From Pigmentiphaga sp. NML030171 (GTDB lineage Bacteria > Pseudomonadota > Gammaproteobacteria > Burkholderiales > Burkholderiaceae_B), in NCBI RefSeq assembly GCF_002188635.1, contig NZ_NINX01000033.1:124001-188000 (forward strand): a DNA stretch of 64,000 nucleotides, read 5' to 3'. The position numbers and the translations under genes are program-made. Shown here in pieces: positions 1 through 12,478 of the stretch. Under the pieces are notes generated by a model, which saw only the letters and a program-made list of their open reading frames with translations, searched no databases and was not told where the DNA came from. Each line of letters starts with the position of its first letter. The first letter of the stretch is position 1.

Positions 1-1
1 C

Positions 2-238
2 GGACTGATCCCCGCCACGCTGCTGGCGACGGCTCCGCGCGCGGCGCCCAGTCCGGCCCGGGTGCCGCTGGTGGTCGGGCTGATGATGCAAGGCAACAAC
101 CTGGGCCAGGTCGTGGGTCCGGCCGCGGTCGGCGGCCTGATCCAGTCATACGGCTGGCCCGCCGCGGCGGGCATCGCCGGCGTGGCGGGCGTGCTGGCGC
201 TGGCCGTGGCCCTGGGACTACGACAGTCCGGAAGATGA
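2..238 (+). CDS. MFS transporter, C-terminal end (partial)
   Basis: Open frame entering from the left edge and ending at TGA 236-238, leaving 78 residues. It shows two hydrophobic stretches (VPLVVGLMMQG and AAGIAGVAGVLALAVALGL) joined by NNLGQVVGPAAVGGLIQSYGWP. That Gly-rich pattern is typical of the last two membrane helices of a major facilitator permease. The substrate cannot be told from this piece. Most of the gene lies outside the window. No start is visible, and the frame is set by the absence of stops and the membrane-protein composition. Confidence 0.6.
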   Translation, partial: GLIPATLLATAPRAAPSPARVPLVVGLMMQGNNLGQVVGPAAVGGLIQSYGWPAAAGIAGVAGVLALAVALGLRQSGR

Positions 239-341
239 ATGGCAGGGACTTGAAATGCGCGCGATCGTCCAGAGATTGGGTTCAGGGGATGCCGCAATCG
301 GGTCCCCGGTGAAACTTGCTGACTATCAGGAGATTCGAGCC

Positions 342-812
342 ATGAACGCTACTTTTTCGCTGGCGCCCTTGTTCCGCCAATCGGTCGGATTCGACCGCTT
401 CAATGACCTTTTCGAGTCCGTCTTGCGCAACGACACGGGCAGCACCTATCCGCCCTACAACGTCGAGAAGCGCGGCGACGACGACTACCGCATCGTGATC
501 GCGGCGGCCGGGCTACGCAACGAAGACCTGGACCTGCAGGTCGAGAGCGGCGTGCTGACCGTGACCGGCGGCCGCCGTGAAAAAAGCGAAGAGGCCGTCA
601 CCTACCTGCACCAGGGCATCGCGCAACGCGCGTTCAAGCTGTCGTTCCGCTTGGCCGACCATATCGAAGTGCGCGGAGCGCATCTCGAGAACGGCCTGTT
701 GAACATCGACCTGGTCCGGGAAGTGCCCGAGGCGGCCAAGCCCCGGCGCATCGAGATCGGCAGCGCCGCCCCCGCGCCGCGCGAGCAACCCGCGCTGGCC
801 AACGCCGCCTGA
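342..812 (+). CDS. Small heat-shock protein, Hsp20/IbpA family
   Basis: Predicted 156-residue ATP-independent holdase chaperone that binds unfolding proteins in the cytoplasm. The alpha-crystallin domain spans about residues 37-130, with the beta-strand pattern YRIVIAAAGL and LENGLLNIDL. A C-terminal I-x-I anchor (RRIEIG, I137/I139) is the oligomerisation motif of the family. The frame is open from 255, but the start at 342 is preferred because AGGAG at 328-332 sits 9 bases upstream and the protein then begins MNATFSLAPLF like IbpA-type proteins. It is a single gene converging on the flavodoxin-fold gene across a strong hairpin. Confidence 0.93.
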   Translation: MNATFSLAPLFRQSVGFDRFNDLFESVLRNDTGSTYPPYNVEKRGDDDYRIVIAAAGLRNEDLDLQVESGVLTVTGGRREKSEEAVTYLHQGIAQRAFKLSFRLADHIEVRGAHLENGLLNIDLVREVPEAAKPRRIEIGSAAPAPREQPALANAA

Positions 813-818
813 CGGCAC

Positions 819-840
819 GGCGGAGCGGCAACGCTCCGCC
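819..840. terminator. Hairpin terminator between converging genes
   Basis: Nine-base-pair stem GGCGGAGCG / CGCTCCGCC around a GCAA tetraloop, followed on the plus strand by the T-rich CTTCTTCCTT. It lies between two converging stop codons (812 and 849), so it probably ends transcription of the hsp20 gene and may serve both directions. Confidence 0.65.
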
Positions 841-848
841 CTTCTTCC

Positions 849-1493
849 TTACGCCGCTGCATCCCACACGTCGTGGCTGCGCGGCGTATCGATGCGATAG
901 TCCGTATAGGGCCGCTGCAGCAGTTCGGCTCCCAGCCGCCTGGCCGCGCCGACCGGGTCGCGGGGGTCGCGCGCGACTTCGCCCCGGCGATTGCCCGAAC
1001 CGTGCACATACCCGACGAAGGCCGAATGGCTGTACCGGGCGAATTCCTGCACCTGGTGCACGATGCCCAATCCCGCTCCGGGATAGCTTTCTTCCGAGGC
1101 CAGCGTCAGCGCCAGCCGCTTGCCCTGCATGCGCGTCATCACCTCGGCATGATGCGGGTAGGCGGCCGAGTAATAGGCGAACGACCGGTCGAAGAAAGCC
1201 TTGGTCTGCGCCGACATTCCGTACCAGTAGATGGGCGTGCAGAACACCACGCCGGCGGCGGGCAGGAACTCTTCCAGGAAGAGTTCGCCGTAGCGATCGG
1301 CCGGCAGCCCGGACGCAGGCGTACGGTCGCCCAGGAATCCGCTGATGTAGTCGTCCAGGAAACGCAGGCGTGGGGCAAGTCCCGCCTCCTGCGCGCCGGT
1401 CTCGACCGCGCGGGCCAGCAGTGCACTGTTGCCGTCCCGGCGGGGGCTGCCGATCAGGATGAGTATCGAAGAAGATGAGTCCATGTCATGCAT
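849..1493 (-). CDS. NAD(P)H-dependent FMN reductase, flavodoxin-fold family
   Basis: Protein of 214 residues with an N-terminal flavodoxin-like fold: ILILIGSPRRDGNSALL (about residues 10-26) is the FMN phosphate-binding loop, and CTPIYWYGMSAQTKAFFDR (about 84-103) is the flavin-contacting segment shared with NADPH-dependent FMN reductases and iron-sulfur flavoproteins. The cysteine-rich cluster motif that iron-sulfur flavoproteins carry after the second strand is absent (ISGFLGD there), so it is probably a plain flavoprotein reductase. A second ATG at 1484 has GGGA at a better distance and may be the true start. It is divergent from the LysR gene, a common arrangement for a regulator and its target. 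Confidence 0.82.
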   Translation of the reverse strand: MHDMDSSSSILILIGSPRRDGNSALLARAVETGAQEAGLAPRLRFLDDYISGFLGDRTPASGLPADRYGELFLEEFLPAAGVVFCTPIYWYGMSAQTKAFFDRSFAYYSAAYPHHAEVMTRMQGKRLALTLASEESYPGAGLGIVHQVQEFARYSHSAFVGYVHGSGNRRGEVARDPRDPVGAARRLGAELLQRPYTDYRIDTPRSHDVWDAAA

Positions 1494-1583
1494 TCCCGTA
1501 GAAAGAAGTTTCCCGGACTCGCCGGGGATGGAAAGAATGTAGGGGCATGCCGCGGTTATTGGCGAATGAGCTTCTTTCCAATA

Positions 1584-1602
1584 AGATGAATTAAATTCAT
1601 CT
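1584..1602. promoter_or_regulatory. 19-bp perfect palindrome, probable LysR operator
   Basis: AGATGAATT-A-AATTCATCT, with 9-bp arms and one central base, lies between the divergent reductase and LysR genes, 16 bp before the LysR GTG. It is AT-rich against a GC-rich background. Palindromes of this sort between a LysR gene and a divergent neighbour are the usual binding sites; the assignment to this regulator is inferred from position. Confidence 0.55.
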
Positions 1603-1618
1603 CCAGGCCGCTAATCCA

Positions 1619-2539
1619 GTGTTCGCCCGACTGCCTCTGAACGCCCTGCGCACCTTCGAAGCCGCCGCGCGGCTGCGCAGCTTCAAGCTGGCCGCGCAGG
1701 AACTGCACGTCACGCCCACCGCGGTGTCCCACCAGATCCGGACGCTGGAGCACCACCTGGGGGTGGCCCTGTTTCAGCGCGAGGCGCGCGGCGTGACGCT
1801 GACCGCGCCGGGGGCACGGCTACTGGAAACCGTGCACGGCGCGCTCCTGGACATCGGCCAGGCCATGGACGCCCTGCGGCCGCGGCCCGGCACGGGCGTG
1901 GTCACCGTCACCACCACGCATTCCTTCGCCGCCCTATGGCTCGTGCCCCGGCTGGGCCGCTTCTACCAGGAACATCCCGGTTGCGAAGTGCGGCTGGACG
2001 CCACCGAGCGCGTGGTCGACCTGTTGCAGGACGCCAGCGTGGACGTGGCCATCCGCTACGGCGGGAACGAGCCGCCGGGCCTGCTGGCACCAGCGGCGCT
2101 GGCCGAGTCCTTCGGCGTCTATGGCACGCCGGCGGCCGTCCGCGCGGCCGCCAAGGCCAGGCCGACACTGATCTCGGTGCAATGGCGCGACTCCACCCTG
2201 TACGAGCAGGGCTGGCGGCAGTGGTGCGCGGCGGCGGGCCTGCGCTGGCTGGACGGACGGCCGTCCATGCGGCATTACGAGGAAGAGCACTACGCCTTGC
2301 AGGCCGCGATCGCGGGCCAGGGGCTGGTGCTGGCGAGCTCGGTCATGGTCTCGGATGCCGTCGGCGCCGGGCTGCTGAAGCCGTTCAAACCGCGAATACG
2401 CGTGCCGGGCGACCGCTATACCGTGTTGTGCGCTCCCGGCCGCGAACGCCACCCTCCCGCGCGCGCCTTCCTGGCCTGGATCGAAAGGGAGTTCGCCGGC
2501 GCGCGCGACGGCCAGCCGGTCGGCCGGCCGACTCGGTGA
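1619..2539 (+). CDS. LysR-family transcriptional regulator (GcvA-like)
   Basis: A 306-residue DNA-binding regulator. The N-terminal winged helix-turn-helix is [20 protein letters not shown] followed by [20 protein letters not shown] (about residues 5-44), a very typical LysR reading head. The C-terminal part has the substrate-binding fold that senses a small effector. The [14 protein letters not shown] opening is the form seen in GcvA-type members. The start is GTG. It probably controls the divergent flavodoxin-fold reductase and itself through the palindrome at 1584-1602; the effector is unknown. Confidence 0.9.
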   Translation: MFARLPLNALRTFEAAARLRSFKLAAQELHVTPTAVSHQIRTLEHHLGVALFQREARGVTLTAPGARLLETVHGALLDIGQAMDALRPRPGTGVVTVTTTHSFAALWLVPRLGRFYQEHPGCEVRLDATERVVDLLQDASVDVAIRYGGNEPPGLLAPAALAESFGVYGTPAAVRAAAKARPTLISVQWRDSTLYEQGWRQWCAAAGLRWLDGRPSMRHYEEEHYALQAAIAGQGLVLASSVMVSDAVGAGLLKPFKPRIRVPGDRYTVLCAPGRERHPPARAFLAWIEREFAGARDGQPVGRPTR

Positions 2540-2556
2540 AGTGCCAAAATACCGGC

Positions 2557-2874
2557 ATGCGCACCTTTCTTCTCTACGTCGCCACCGCCTTGGCGGAGAT
2601 CGTCGGCTGCTACCTTCCCTACTTATGGCTGCGGGAAGGGCGCTCGGTTTGGCTGCTGGTTCCCGCGGCGGCCAGCCTGGCGTTGTTCGCCTGGCTGCTG
2701 ACCCTGCACCCCACCGCCGCCGGCCGGGTCTATGCCGCCTACGGCGGCGTCTACATCGGCGCCGCCATCGTGTGGCTGTGGGCCGTGGACGGCATACGGC
2801 CCACCTCGTGGGACGTGGCGGGCGCGGCGGTGGCGCTGGCCGGCATGGGGATCATCATTTTCCAGCCGCGCTAG
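2557..2874 (+). CDS. ynfA: YnfA/UPF0060 family inner membrane protein
   Basis: Small integral membrane protein of 105 residues with four predicted helices, beginning [19 protein letters not shown] and containing [25 protein letters not shown] and a final helix ending IIIFQPR. These are the conserved landmarks of the YnfA family, which is related in fold to small multidrug-resistance transporters; the physiological substrate is not established. The ATG at 2557 gives the family's normal length. It sits 17 bp after the LysR stop and ends 4 bp from the convergent metH stop. Confidence 0.9.
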   Translation: MRTFLLYVATALAEIVGCYLPYLWLREGRSVWLLVPAAASLALFAWLLTLHPTAAGRVYAAYGGVYIGAAIVWLWAVDGIRPTSWDVAGAAVALAGMGIIIFQPR

Positions 2875-2878
2875 GAGG

Positions 2879-6649
<3,771 letters not shown>

Positions 6650-6685
6650 GGACGACACGGGGCCTCGCAGGATCCCTGGCACAGG

Positions 6686-6712
6686 CCCCTGGGAGGCACG
6701 GCCAGCCAGGGG
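6686..6712 (-). other. Hairpin in the metH leader
   Basis: Seven-base-pair stem (CCAGGGG / CCCCTGG) with a 13-base loop in the 125-bp gap upstream of metH. I looked for SAH and cobalamin riboswitch motifs here and did not recognise them. A weak TAAAAT -10-like element lies further upstream, near 6730. Function unknown; it may only be chance pairing in GC-rich DNA. Confidence 0.25.
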
Positions 6713-6774
6713 GTGGACTGGCTAACCCGCTATTTTACCAAGGGCAACGAAGGTGCCCCATACTGGCGTCGAAT

Positions 6775-9099
6775 TCAGCGGGCACCGGGAACTGGCGGCT
6801 CGAAAGCGCGGATGGCCGGAAGCGGGCCATCGTAGCGTTCGGCCTGGACCGCGGTGAGCTGTCCCGTGCAACCCTGGGCCAGCGAGGACGTGCCCGCGTC
6901 GCGCGTCAGCACGTTGGGATTGCCGTGTACGCACAGGGGCGGGCCGTCGTCCTGCCTGTCCGCGGGGTCATACCAGGCCCCGGTAGGCAATTGCACCACG
7001 CCAGGCCGAATGTCGGTGCTCAAGGCAGCGCTTGCCAGGCAGGCCCCGCGGCCGTTGGACAGGCGCACGATGTCGCCCTCGCGAATGCCGCGCGCCGCTG
7101 CGTCGTCCGGATGCATGGTGCATACCTCCCGGCCATCTCGCTTGGCTCCCGCGCTGTGGCGGCCGAAGTCCAGCTGGCTGTGCAGCTTGGTCGCCGGCTG
7201 GTTGGCGACGAGATACAGCGGATGAGCGTCGGTAGGCGCGTCCTGCGGCGCCAGCCAGGCGGGGTGCCCGGGGCAATCGGCATAGCCGAAGCCTGACACC
7301 ACGGGTGAACTCACTTGCACCTTGCCGCTGGGAGTGGGCAGCGGCGCGCCTGCGGGATCATTGCGGAACGCGCGCAGGATGCCGCCATCGTCTTCGCGCT
7401 GTGGCAGTACCAGGCTTCCCTGCCGCCAGAATGTCTCGAAGTCCGGGGCCTCGCCGCCGAGTTCGCGCAGGGCGGCACGGGTCCGCTCGTACAGATGTTC
7501 CAGCCACTGGCGGCTGGTGCGTCCCTCGGTGAACGCCTCGTGCGTGCCCAGCCGCCCGGCCAGCGCGGCGAAGATGTCGTAGTCGTCGCGCGCCTGCCCG
7601 TTGGGGGGCGCAATGCGATGCATGGCGACGACCAGCGGATCGGTAGGCGTGGCGCCGATGTCTTCGCGCTCCAGGGTCATGGTGCTGGGCAGAACGATGT
7701 CGGCATGGCGAGCCGTGGCGGTCCAGGCGATCTCATGCACGACGAAGGTATCGAGCTGGCGGAAAGCCATCGCCAGCCGGGCCAGGTCCTGGTGATGGTG
7801 GAAGGGGTTGCCGCCCGCCCAGTACGCCAGGCGGATGCGGGGGTAAGTGCGGGTCTGGCCGTTGTAGGCATAGGACTGCCCCGGATGCAGCAGCATGTCC
7901 GCGACGCGCGCCACGGGGATGAAATCCTTCACGCCATTGGTGCCCTGGGGCAGCGCGGCCACCGGCACGGCGTTGCTGCGCTTGCCGTAGTGCGCCAGCG
8001 TCCCCAGTGCATAGGCATAGCCTCCGCCAGGCAGGCCGAGCTGGCCGAGCACCGCGGCCAGCACCGCGCCGGCCCATACCGGCTGTTCCCCATGCTCGGC
8101 GCGCTGGAGCGAATGCGACACCGTCACCAATACCCGCTTGCCGGGCAGGCTGCGTGCCAGCTCGGCGATTTCGGCGGCCGCGAGGTCGCATTTCGGCGCG
8201 GCCCACGCTGCGGACTTGGGCTGCCCGTCGCTCCGCCCCATCAGGTAGTCCTCGAAGCGGTCCCAGCCGTCGCAATACCGGTCGAGGAAGGCGCGGTCGT
8301 GCATGCCCTCGGCCACCAGCGTATGCATCAGGCCGAGCATGAGCGCCGTATCGGCGCCCGGCCGGATCGCCAGCCAGCTGGCATCCGCCTCTGCCGGCAT
8401 ATCGCTGCGCAGGGGACTGATGCAGAAGAACCGGCAACCGCGGCGCGCCGCATCGTGCATGGCGCCGCGCTCGACGTGGCGGCTGATGCCGCCGCTGGCC
8501 ACGCGCGAGTTCTTCAGCGCCATGCCGCCGAAAGCCAGCACCACGTCGGTATGGGCGACGATCTGTTCCCAGGTGACGTTGCGCCGGGCGACTTCGTCCA
8601 TGCTGCCCAGGATGTGGGGCAGGATGACGCCCGAGGCGCCCGCGCTGTAGCTGTTGACCGAGCGGACGTAGCCGCCCAGCGAGGTATTCAGGAAACGGTG
8701 GACCTGGCTCTGGGCATGGTGGAAACGCCCGGCGCTGGACCAGCCGTACGAGCCGCCGAATATTGCCTCGGGACCATGGCTTTGCTTGACGCGGGAAAGC
8801 TCCGCGGCCAGGCGGTCGAGCACCTCGTCCCAGGACATGGCCACGAATTCGTCGCGGCCGCGCCTGGCGTCGGGCCCCGGTCCGTTCTCCAGCCAGCCCC
8901 GGCGCACCATGGGCTGCGTGACGCGCGCGGGATGGTCCAATGCCCCGGGGAAATTCTCGATGATGGGATTCGGATCGGGATCGTCCGGATGCGGCTGCAC
9001 GATCAGCCCGCTCCGGTCGAGCCGCGCCTGGAAGACGCCCCAGTGCGCGCTGTGCGGCAGCATGCCCGGTGACGGAAACGCGGTGTCGATGTCGGCCAT
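6775..9099 (-). CDS. Molybdopterin-dependent oxidoreductase, BisC/DMSO-reductase family
   Basis: A 774-residue enzyme of the bis-MGD DMSO reductase family. Landmarks in order: MSWDEVLDRLAAELSRVKQ, GGSYGWSSAGRFHHAQSQVH, then NSYSAGASGVILPH, whose serine sits where BisC/DorA enzymes place the molybdenum ligand, and NQPATKLHSQLDFG in the C-terminal domain. There is no Tat signal and no N-terminal Cys cluster, so it is likely cytoplasmic and lacks an own [4Fe-4S] centre, as BisC does. The start at 9099 (MADIDTAF) has GAGG upstream and lies 8 bp after the sulfurtransferase stop, showing an operon. Sulfoxide or N-oxide reduction is the family-based guess; the substrate is unknown. Confidence 0.88.
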   Translation of the reverse strand: MADIDTAFPSPGMLPHSAHWGVFQARLDRSGLIVQPHPDDPDPNPIIENFPGALDHPARVTQPMVRRGWLENGPGPDARRGRDEFVAMSWDEVLDRLAAELSRVKQSHGPEAIFGGSYGWSSAGRFHHAQSQVHRFLNTSLGGYVRSVNSYSAGASGVILPHILGSMDEVARRNVTWEQIVAHTDVVLAFGGMALKNSRVASGGISRHVERGAMHDAARRGCRFFCISPLRSDMPAEADASWLAIRPGADTALMLGLMHTLVAEGMHDRAFLDRYCDGWDRFEDYLMGRSDGQPKSAAWAAPKCDLAAAEIAELARSLPGKRVLVTVSHSLQRAEHGEQPVWAGAVLAAVLGQLGLPGGGYAYALGTLAHYGKRSNAVPVAALPQGTNGVKDFIPVARVADMLLHPGQSYAYNGQTRTYPRIRLAYWAGGNPFHHHQDLARLAMAFRQLDTFVVHEIAWTATARHADIVLPSTMTLEREDIGATPTDPLVVAMHRIAPPNGQARDDYDIFAALAGRLGTHEAFTEGRTSRQWLEHLYERTRAALRELGGEAPDFETFWRQGSLVLPQREDDGGILRAFRNDPAGAPLPTPSGKVQVSSPVVSGFGYADCPGHPAWLAPQDAPTDAHPLYLVANQPATKLHSQLDFGRHSAGAKRDGREVCTMHPDDAAARGIREGDIVRLSNGRGACLASAALSTDIRPGVVQLPTGAWYDPADRQDDGPPLCVHGNPNVLTRDAGTSSLAQGCTGQLTAVQAERYDGPLPAIRAFEPPVPGAR

Positions 9100-9107
9100 G
9101 GCGCGCC

Positions 9108-9971
9108 TCAGTCCTGCGGGCCGGTGGCCACGGGGGCGTCGGGCTGCGCCGACCATTCGCTCCATGAACCGGGATACAGCGCCGCGCCGGGGAGGCCCGC
9201 CACCGCCTGGGCCAGCAGGTTGTGGCAGGCCGTGACGCCGGAGCCGCATTGGTTGACCCACTGCCGCACCGGCACGCCGCCCGCCAGCGCTTCGAAGTCG
9301 CGGCGAAGTTCCTCCGCGGAACGGAACAGGCCGGCGTCGGTGAGGTTGTCGCGGAAGAAGCGATTGCGCGCGCCGGGGATGTGGCCGCCTATCGGATCCA
9401 GGGTCTCGTTCTCGCCCCGGAAGCGGTCGGCGGCACGGGCATCCATGATCAGGTATTCACCGCTTCCCAGGCTGGCCCGCAAGGTATCGAGGGAGACGGT
9501 GCGGGTCAGCGCATCGCGCAGCGAGAACGTGCCGCTGGCCGCGCGCGCCGGTTCATCGGTCTCGACGGGAAGGCCGGCGGCGCGCCAGGCGGCCATGCCG
9601 CCATCGAGCACGGCCGCCGCGCGATGGCCCGCCCAGCGCAGCAGCCACCACAAGCGAGCCGCGAACATGCCGCCGGCGTTGTCATACGCCACGACCTGGG
9701 TGTCGTCGTGGGCGCCGAGCGCGCGCATGGCCCGGGCGAAAGAGTCCCGCTCGGGCAGCGGATGGCGGCCATTGGTGCCGGTCTTGGCGCCGCTCAGCAC
9801 CTCTTCCAGGTCGGCATGGCGGGCGCCGGGAATGTGGCCGCCCTCGTAGAGGCGCCGGCCGGCCCGACGGTCGGCAAGGTCGAAACTGCAATCGACCACC
9901 AGCACCTTGGAGCGATCCGCGGACAGTGCCTGCGCCAGTTCGTCGACACCTACCAGGGTTTCGTACTGCAT
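9108..9971 (-). CDS. 3-mercaptopyruvate/thiosulfate sulfurtransferase
   Basis: A 287-residue tandem rhodanese. The inactive N-terminal domain carries GGHIPGARHADLEEVL and the catalytic C-terminal domain carries GGHIPGARNRFF. The active-site loop is CGSGVTAC, with catalytic Cys242; CGSGVTA is the loop type of mercaptopyruvate sulfurtransferases rather than of classic thiosulfate rhodaneses (CRxGxx). The enzyme moves sulfane sulfur from mercaptopyruvate to a thiol or cyanide acceptor. It lies between a Bug receptor and a BisC-like molybdoenzyme on the same strand, which points to sulfur chemistry in this operon. Confidence 0.92.
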   Translation of the reverse strand: MQYETLVGVDELAQALSADRSKVLVVDCSFDLADRRAGRRLYEGGHIPGARHADLEEVLSGAKTGTNGRHPLPERDSFARAMRALGAHDDTQVVAYDNAGGMFAARLWWLLRWAGHRAAAVLDGGMAAWRAAGLPVETDEPARAASGTFSLRDALTRTVSLDTLRASLGSGEYLIMDARAADRFRGENETLDPIGGHIPGARNRFFRDNLTDAGLFRSAEELRRDFEALAGGVPVRQWVNQCGSGVTACHNLLAQAVAGLPGAALYPGSWSEWSAQPDAPVATGPQD

Positions 9972-9996
9972 GCTTGCTTCCTTAGTCGGACGGGGA

Positions 9997-10995
9997 TCAC
10001 AACCCCATCATCTTCATCAGCTCGGGCGTGACCGCTTCGCGGTATTGCTCGATGTCACGGAGCACGTACTCGCGGAACTTGTCCATGGGCACGTCCTTTT
10101 CGACTGCCGCATCCTTCCGGATGGCCTCCCGCACGGCGGGATCCTTCAAGGCCATGCCGAGATGATGCGACAGCTTTTCCACCACGGCCTTGGGCGTGCC
10201 GGCAGGCGCCGCCAGTCCGTACCATTGCGTCATCGTCATGTTCACGCCCAGCTCCTTGAAGGTGGGCACGTCGGGCAGCGCCGGGCTGCGTTCTTCGCCG
10301 GTCAGGGCCAGCACGCGCAGTTGCCCCTGCCTCACCTGGCCGATCAGGGGCGAAGCCGTCGCGAAGAACAGGTCCACCTGCCCGCCGATGAGATCGGCGA
10401 TGGCGGGCCCCGAGCCCTTGTACGGCACGTGCAGCAGATTGAGCCCGGCCAGCGACTTGATGCGTTCCATGCCGATGTGGGCCGCGCCGCCGGTACCGGT
10501 GGACGCGAAGGTCAGCTCCTTCTGCCTGGCGGTCTTCAGCACCTCGGCCGCGCTCTTGTATGACGAGTTGTGGGACACGAACATGCCATGCGGCGCTTCC
10601 AGGATGAGGCCGATCATGGCGAAGTCGTCCGGGACCTTGTAACGCAGTTGTTGCGGCTTGAAGGCCGGCGACGCCGCGAAGTTGCCGCTCATGGCCAGGA
10701 TCAGGGTGTATCCGTCGGGATTGGCGCGCGCCACCTGCTCGGCGGCAATGTTGCCGCCGGCGCCGGGACGGTTTTCCACCACCACGGTCTGGCCCAGCGT
10801 CTTGCTCAGGGCCGAAGCGATCAACCGGCCATACAGGTCGCCCCCGCCGCCAGGGGGAAATCCGACCAGCAGCGTGATCGGCCGTTCGGGATAGGCGGCC
10901 TGCGCCGCCTGCGGCATGGCAAGCGCGGCGCAGGCGCATGCGAAGGCGCCCGCCGCCAAGGCGGCGCGGCGCGAAACAGTCTTGGTGAACGCCAT
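9997..10995 (-). CDS. Bug-family (TctC-like) periplasmic solute receptor
   Basis: A 332-residue extracytoplasmic binding protein. It has a signal peptide with an arginine pair (TKTVSRRAALAAGAFACACA, cleaved near AQAAYP), then the family hallmarks YPERPITLLVGFPPGGGGD, VVENRPGAGGNIA, NPDGYTL and HVPYKGSGPAIADLIGGQ. Bug proteins bind carboxylated solutes for tripartite tricarboxylate transporters or act as sensors; the ligand cannot be read from sequence. A strong AAAGGAGATC ribosome site precedes the ATG. No TctA/TctB membrane partner is nearby, which is normal for this expanded family. Confidence 0.93.
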   Translation of the reverse strand: MAFTKTVSRRAALAAGAFACACAALAMPQAAQAAYPERPITLLVGFPPGGGGDLYGRLIASALSKTLGQTVVVENRPGAGGNIAAEQVARANPDGYTLILAMSGNFAASPAFKPQQLRYKVPDDFAMIGLILEAPHGMFVSHNSSYKSAAEVLKTARQKELTFASTGTGGAAHIGMERIKSLAGLNLLHVPYKGSGPAIADLIGGQVDLFFATASPLIGQVRQGQLRVLALTGEERSPALPDVPTFKELGVNMTMTQWYGLAAPAGTPKAVVEKLSHHLGMALKDPAVREAIRKDAAVEKDVPMDKFREYVLRDIEQYREAVTPELMKMMGL

Positions 10996-11097
10996 CGATG
11001 ATCTCCTTTGGTTCTTTTGTATGTAATAGCGCGGGCGGCTCTTCCTCCTCCGGCCGGTCCGCGCCGTCTCGCGCGTGCCGCCCCTATCCGGCCGCCA

Positions 11098-12462
11098 TCA
11101 GGACAGCCGGCCGATCGCCCGATCGGACTGCTCCACCACGCGATCCACGGAGGCGGCGCATTGGCCCAGGTAGCCGGCGGGGTCGGTCAATCTGGCGATC
11201 TCCTCGTCGCCGAGGAGCCCCGCCAGGCCCGCGTGCTGGCGCAGCGCCTGCGCGAAGTCGAGCTTGTGCGTGATGCCGTGCATGGACGCTTCATAGATCC
11301 ATTCGTGCGCCGTCGCCTTGCCTACCCGTTCGCTCAGCGCCAGCATCACGCGTTCGGACAGCAGATAGCCGCGCATCATGTCGAGGTTGCGCGCCATGCC
11401 ATCGGCGTCCACGCGCAGCCCGGCCAGAAGGTTCTTGCCTTGCAACAGCATCGCGCCCGCGATCAGGAAACACTCGGGAAGCGCCTTCCACTCGACCTTC
11501 CAGGCGATACCGTCGCGTTCGCCCTCGCTGACCATCCCCTCGATCATGAGCGCGGCGTTGTAGCGCAGCGGCCGCGCCAACCCCGCCAGGTTCTCGGCCG
11601 AGGTGGGGTTGCGCTTGTGGGGCATGGTCGAGGACCCGAGCTTGCCGTCGGAGAATGCCTCTTCCACTTCGGCAAATTCGTTGCGCTGCATGTTGAACAA
11701 CTCGTTGCCGACTTTCGACAGCGTGGCGCCGATCATGGCGAGCAGGCAGGCGTATTCGGCGAAGCGATCGCGTGCCGGGGCCCAGCTGATCGCGGGCGCG
11801 CCCAGCCCGAGCTGGTCCAGCACACGGCGCTCCAGTTCGGGCGCCTGCTCCCCGAGCGACGCCTGACTGCCCACCGCGCCGGCCAGCATGCCGACCATCA
11901 CGCGCGGCTCGCACGCCTTGAGGCGCTCGAAATGGCGCGTCATCTCGTCCAGCCAGATCGCGCATTTGTGGCCGAAGGTGATGGGCAACGCCTGCACTCC
12001 ATGGGTGCGCGCGACCATGATGGTGTCCCTGTGCTCGACAGCCAGGCGTTTCAACTCGCCGATCACGGCCAGCACGTCGCGCAGGATCACGGCGTGAGCC
12101 TGCTTGACCTGCAGCGCCATGCCGGTGTCCAGCACGTCCTGCGTGGTGGCGCCATAGTGCAGCCATTCCCCGTGCTCCTTGCAGCGCGCCTGGACCTGCT
12201 TGAGCGCCGGGACCAGCGAATGCTTGATGCGGCGGATCTCCGCGGACATGGCCGGCAGGTCCAGGCCCGACACATGGGCATGGCGGGCAATCTCCTCGGC
12301 GGCCGCGGCGGGAATAATGCCCAGTTCGGCCTGCGACCGGGCCAGGGCAACCTCGAAATCCAGCCATTTCTGCACGCGATTCTCTTCCGAGAAGATCTCG
12401 CGCATTTCATCGGTGCTCCACAGGTGCTGGAGCGATTGAATATCGAATACGGATGACGGCAT
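11098..12462 (-). CDS. Fumarase/aspartase-superfamily lyase (PurB/PcaB-like)
   Basis: A 454-residue homotetrameric-type lyase. It has the superfamily's three active-site blocks: HYGATTQDVLDT (about residues 102-113), RTHGVQALPITFGHK (152-166) and the signature loop GSSTMPHKRNP (276-286). These enzymes eliminate fumarate or a similar unit from C-N substrates, or cycloisomerise carboxymuconate. The start is the ATG at 12462 (MPSSVFDIQSL); upstream in-frame sequence is not lyase-like. It follows the FAD dehydrogenase by 16 bp in the same operon. A role in purine synthesis is unlikely in this catabolic context, so I give no gene name. The likely substrate is an amino- or thio-substituted dicarboxylate (inference). 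Confidence 0.85.
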   Translation of the reverse strand: MPSSVFDIQSLQHLWSTDEMREIFSEENRVQKWLDFEVALARSQAELGIIPAAAAEEIARHAHVSGLDLPAMSAEIRRIKHSLVPALKQVQARCKEHGEWLHYGATTQDVLDTGMALQVKQAHAVILRDVLAVIGELKRLAVEHRDTIMVARTHGVQALPITFGHKCAIWLDEMTRHFERLKACEPRVMVGMLAGAVGSQASLGEQAPELERRVLDQLGLGAPAISWAPARDRFAEYACLLAMIGATLSKVGNELFNMQRNEFAEVEEAFSDGKLGSSTMPHKRNPTSAENLAGLARPLRYNAALMIEGMVSEGERDGIAWKVEWKALPECFLIAGAMLLQGKNLLAGLRVDADGMARNLDMMRGYLLSERVMLALSERVGKATAHEWIYEASMHGITHKLDFAQALRQHAGLAGLLGDEEIARLTDPAGYLGQCAASVDRVVEQSDRAIGRLS

Positions 12463-12478
12463 TGCTGTTGTCCTGGCG

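Noticed and set aside
6650-6774. SAH or cobalamin riboswitch ahead of metH.
   Set aside because: The gap is short (125 bp) and lacks the conserved cores of either class; only one modest hairpin is seen.
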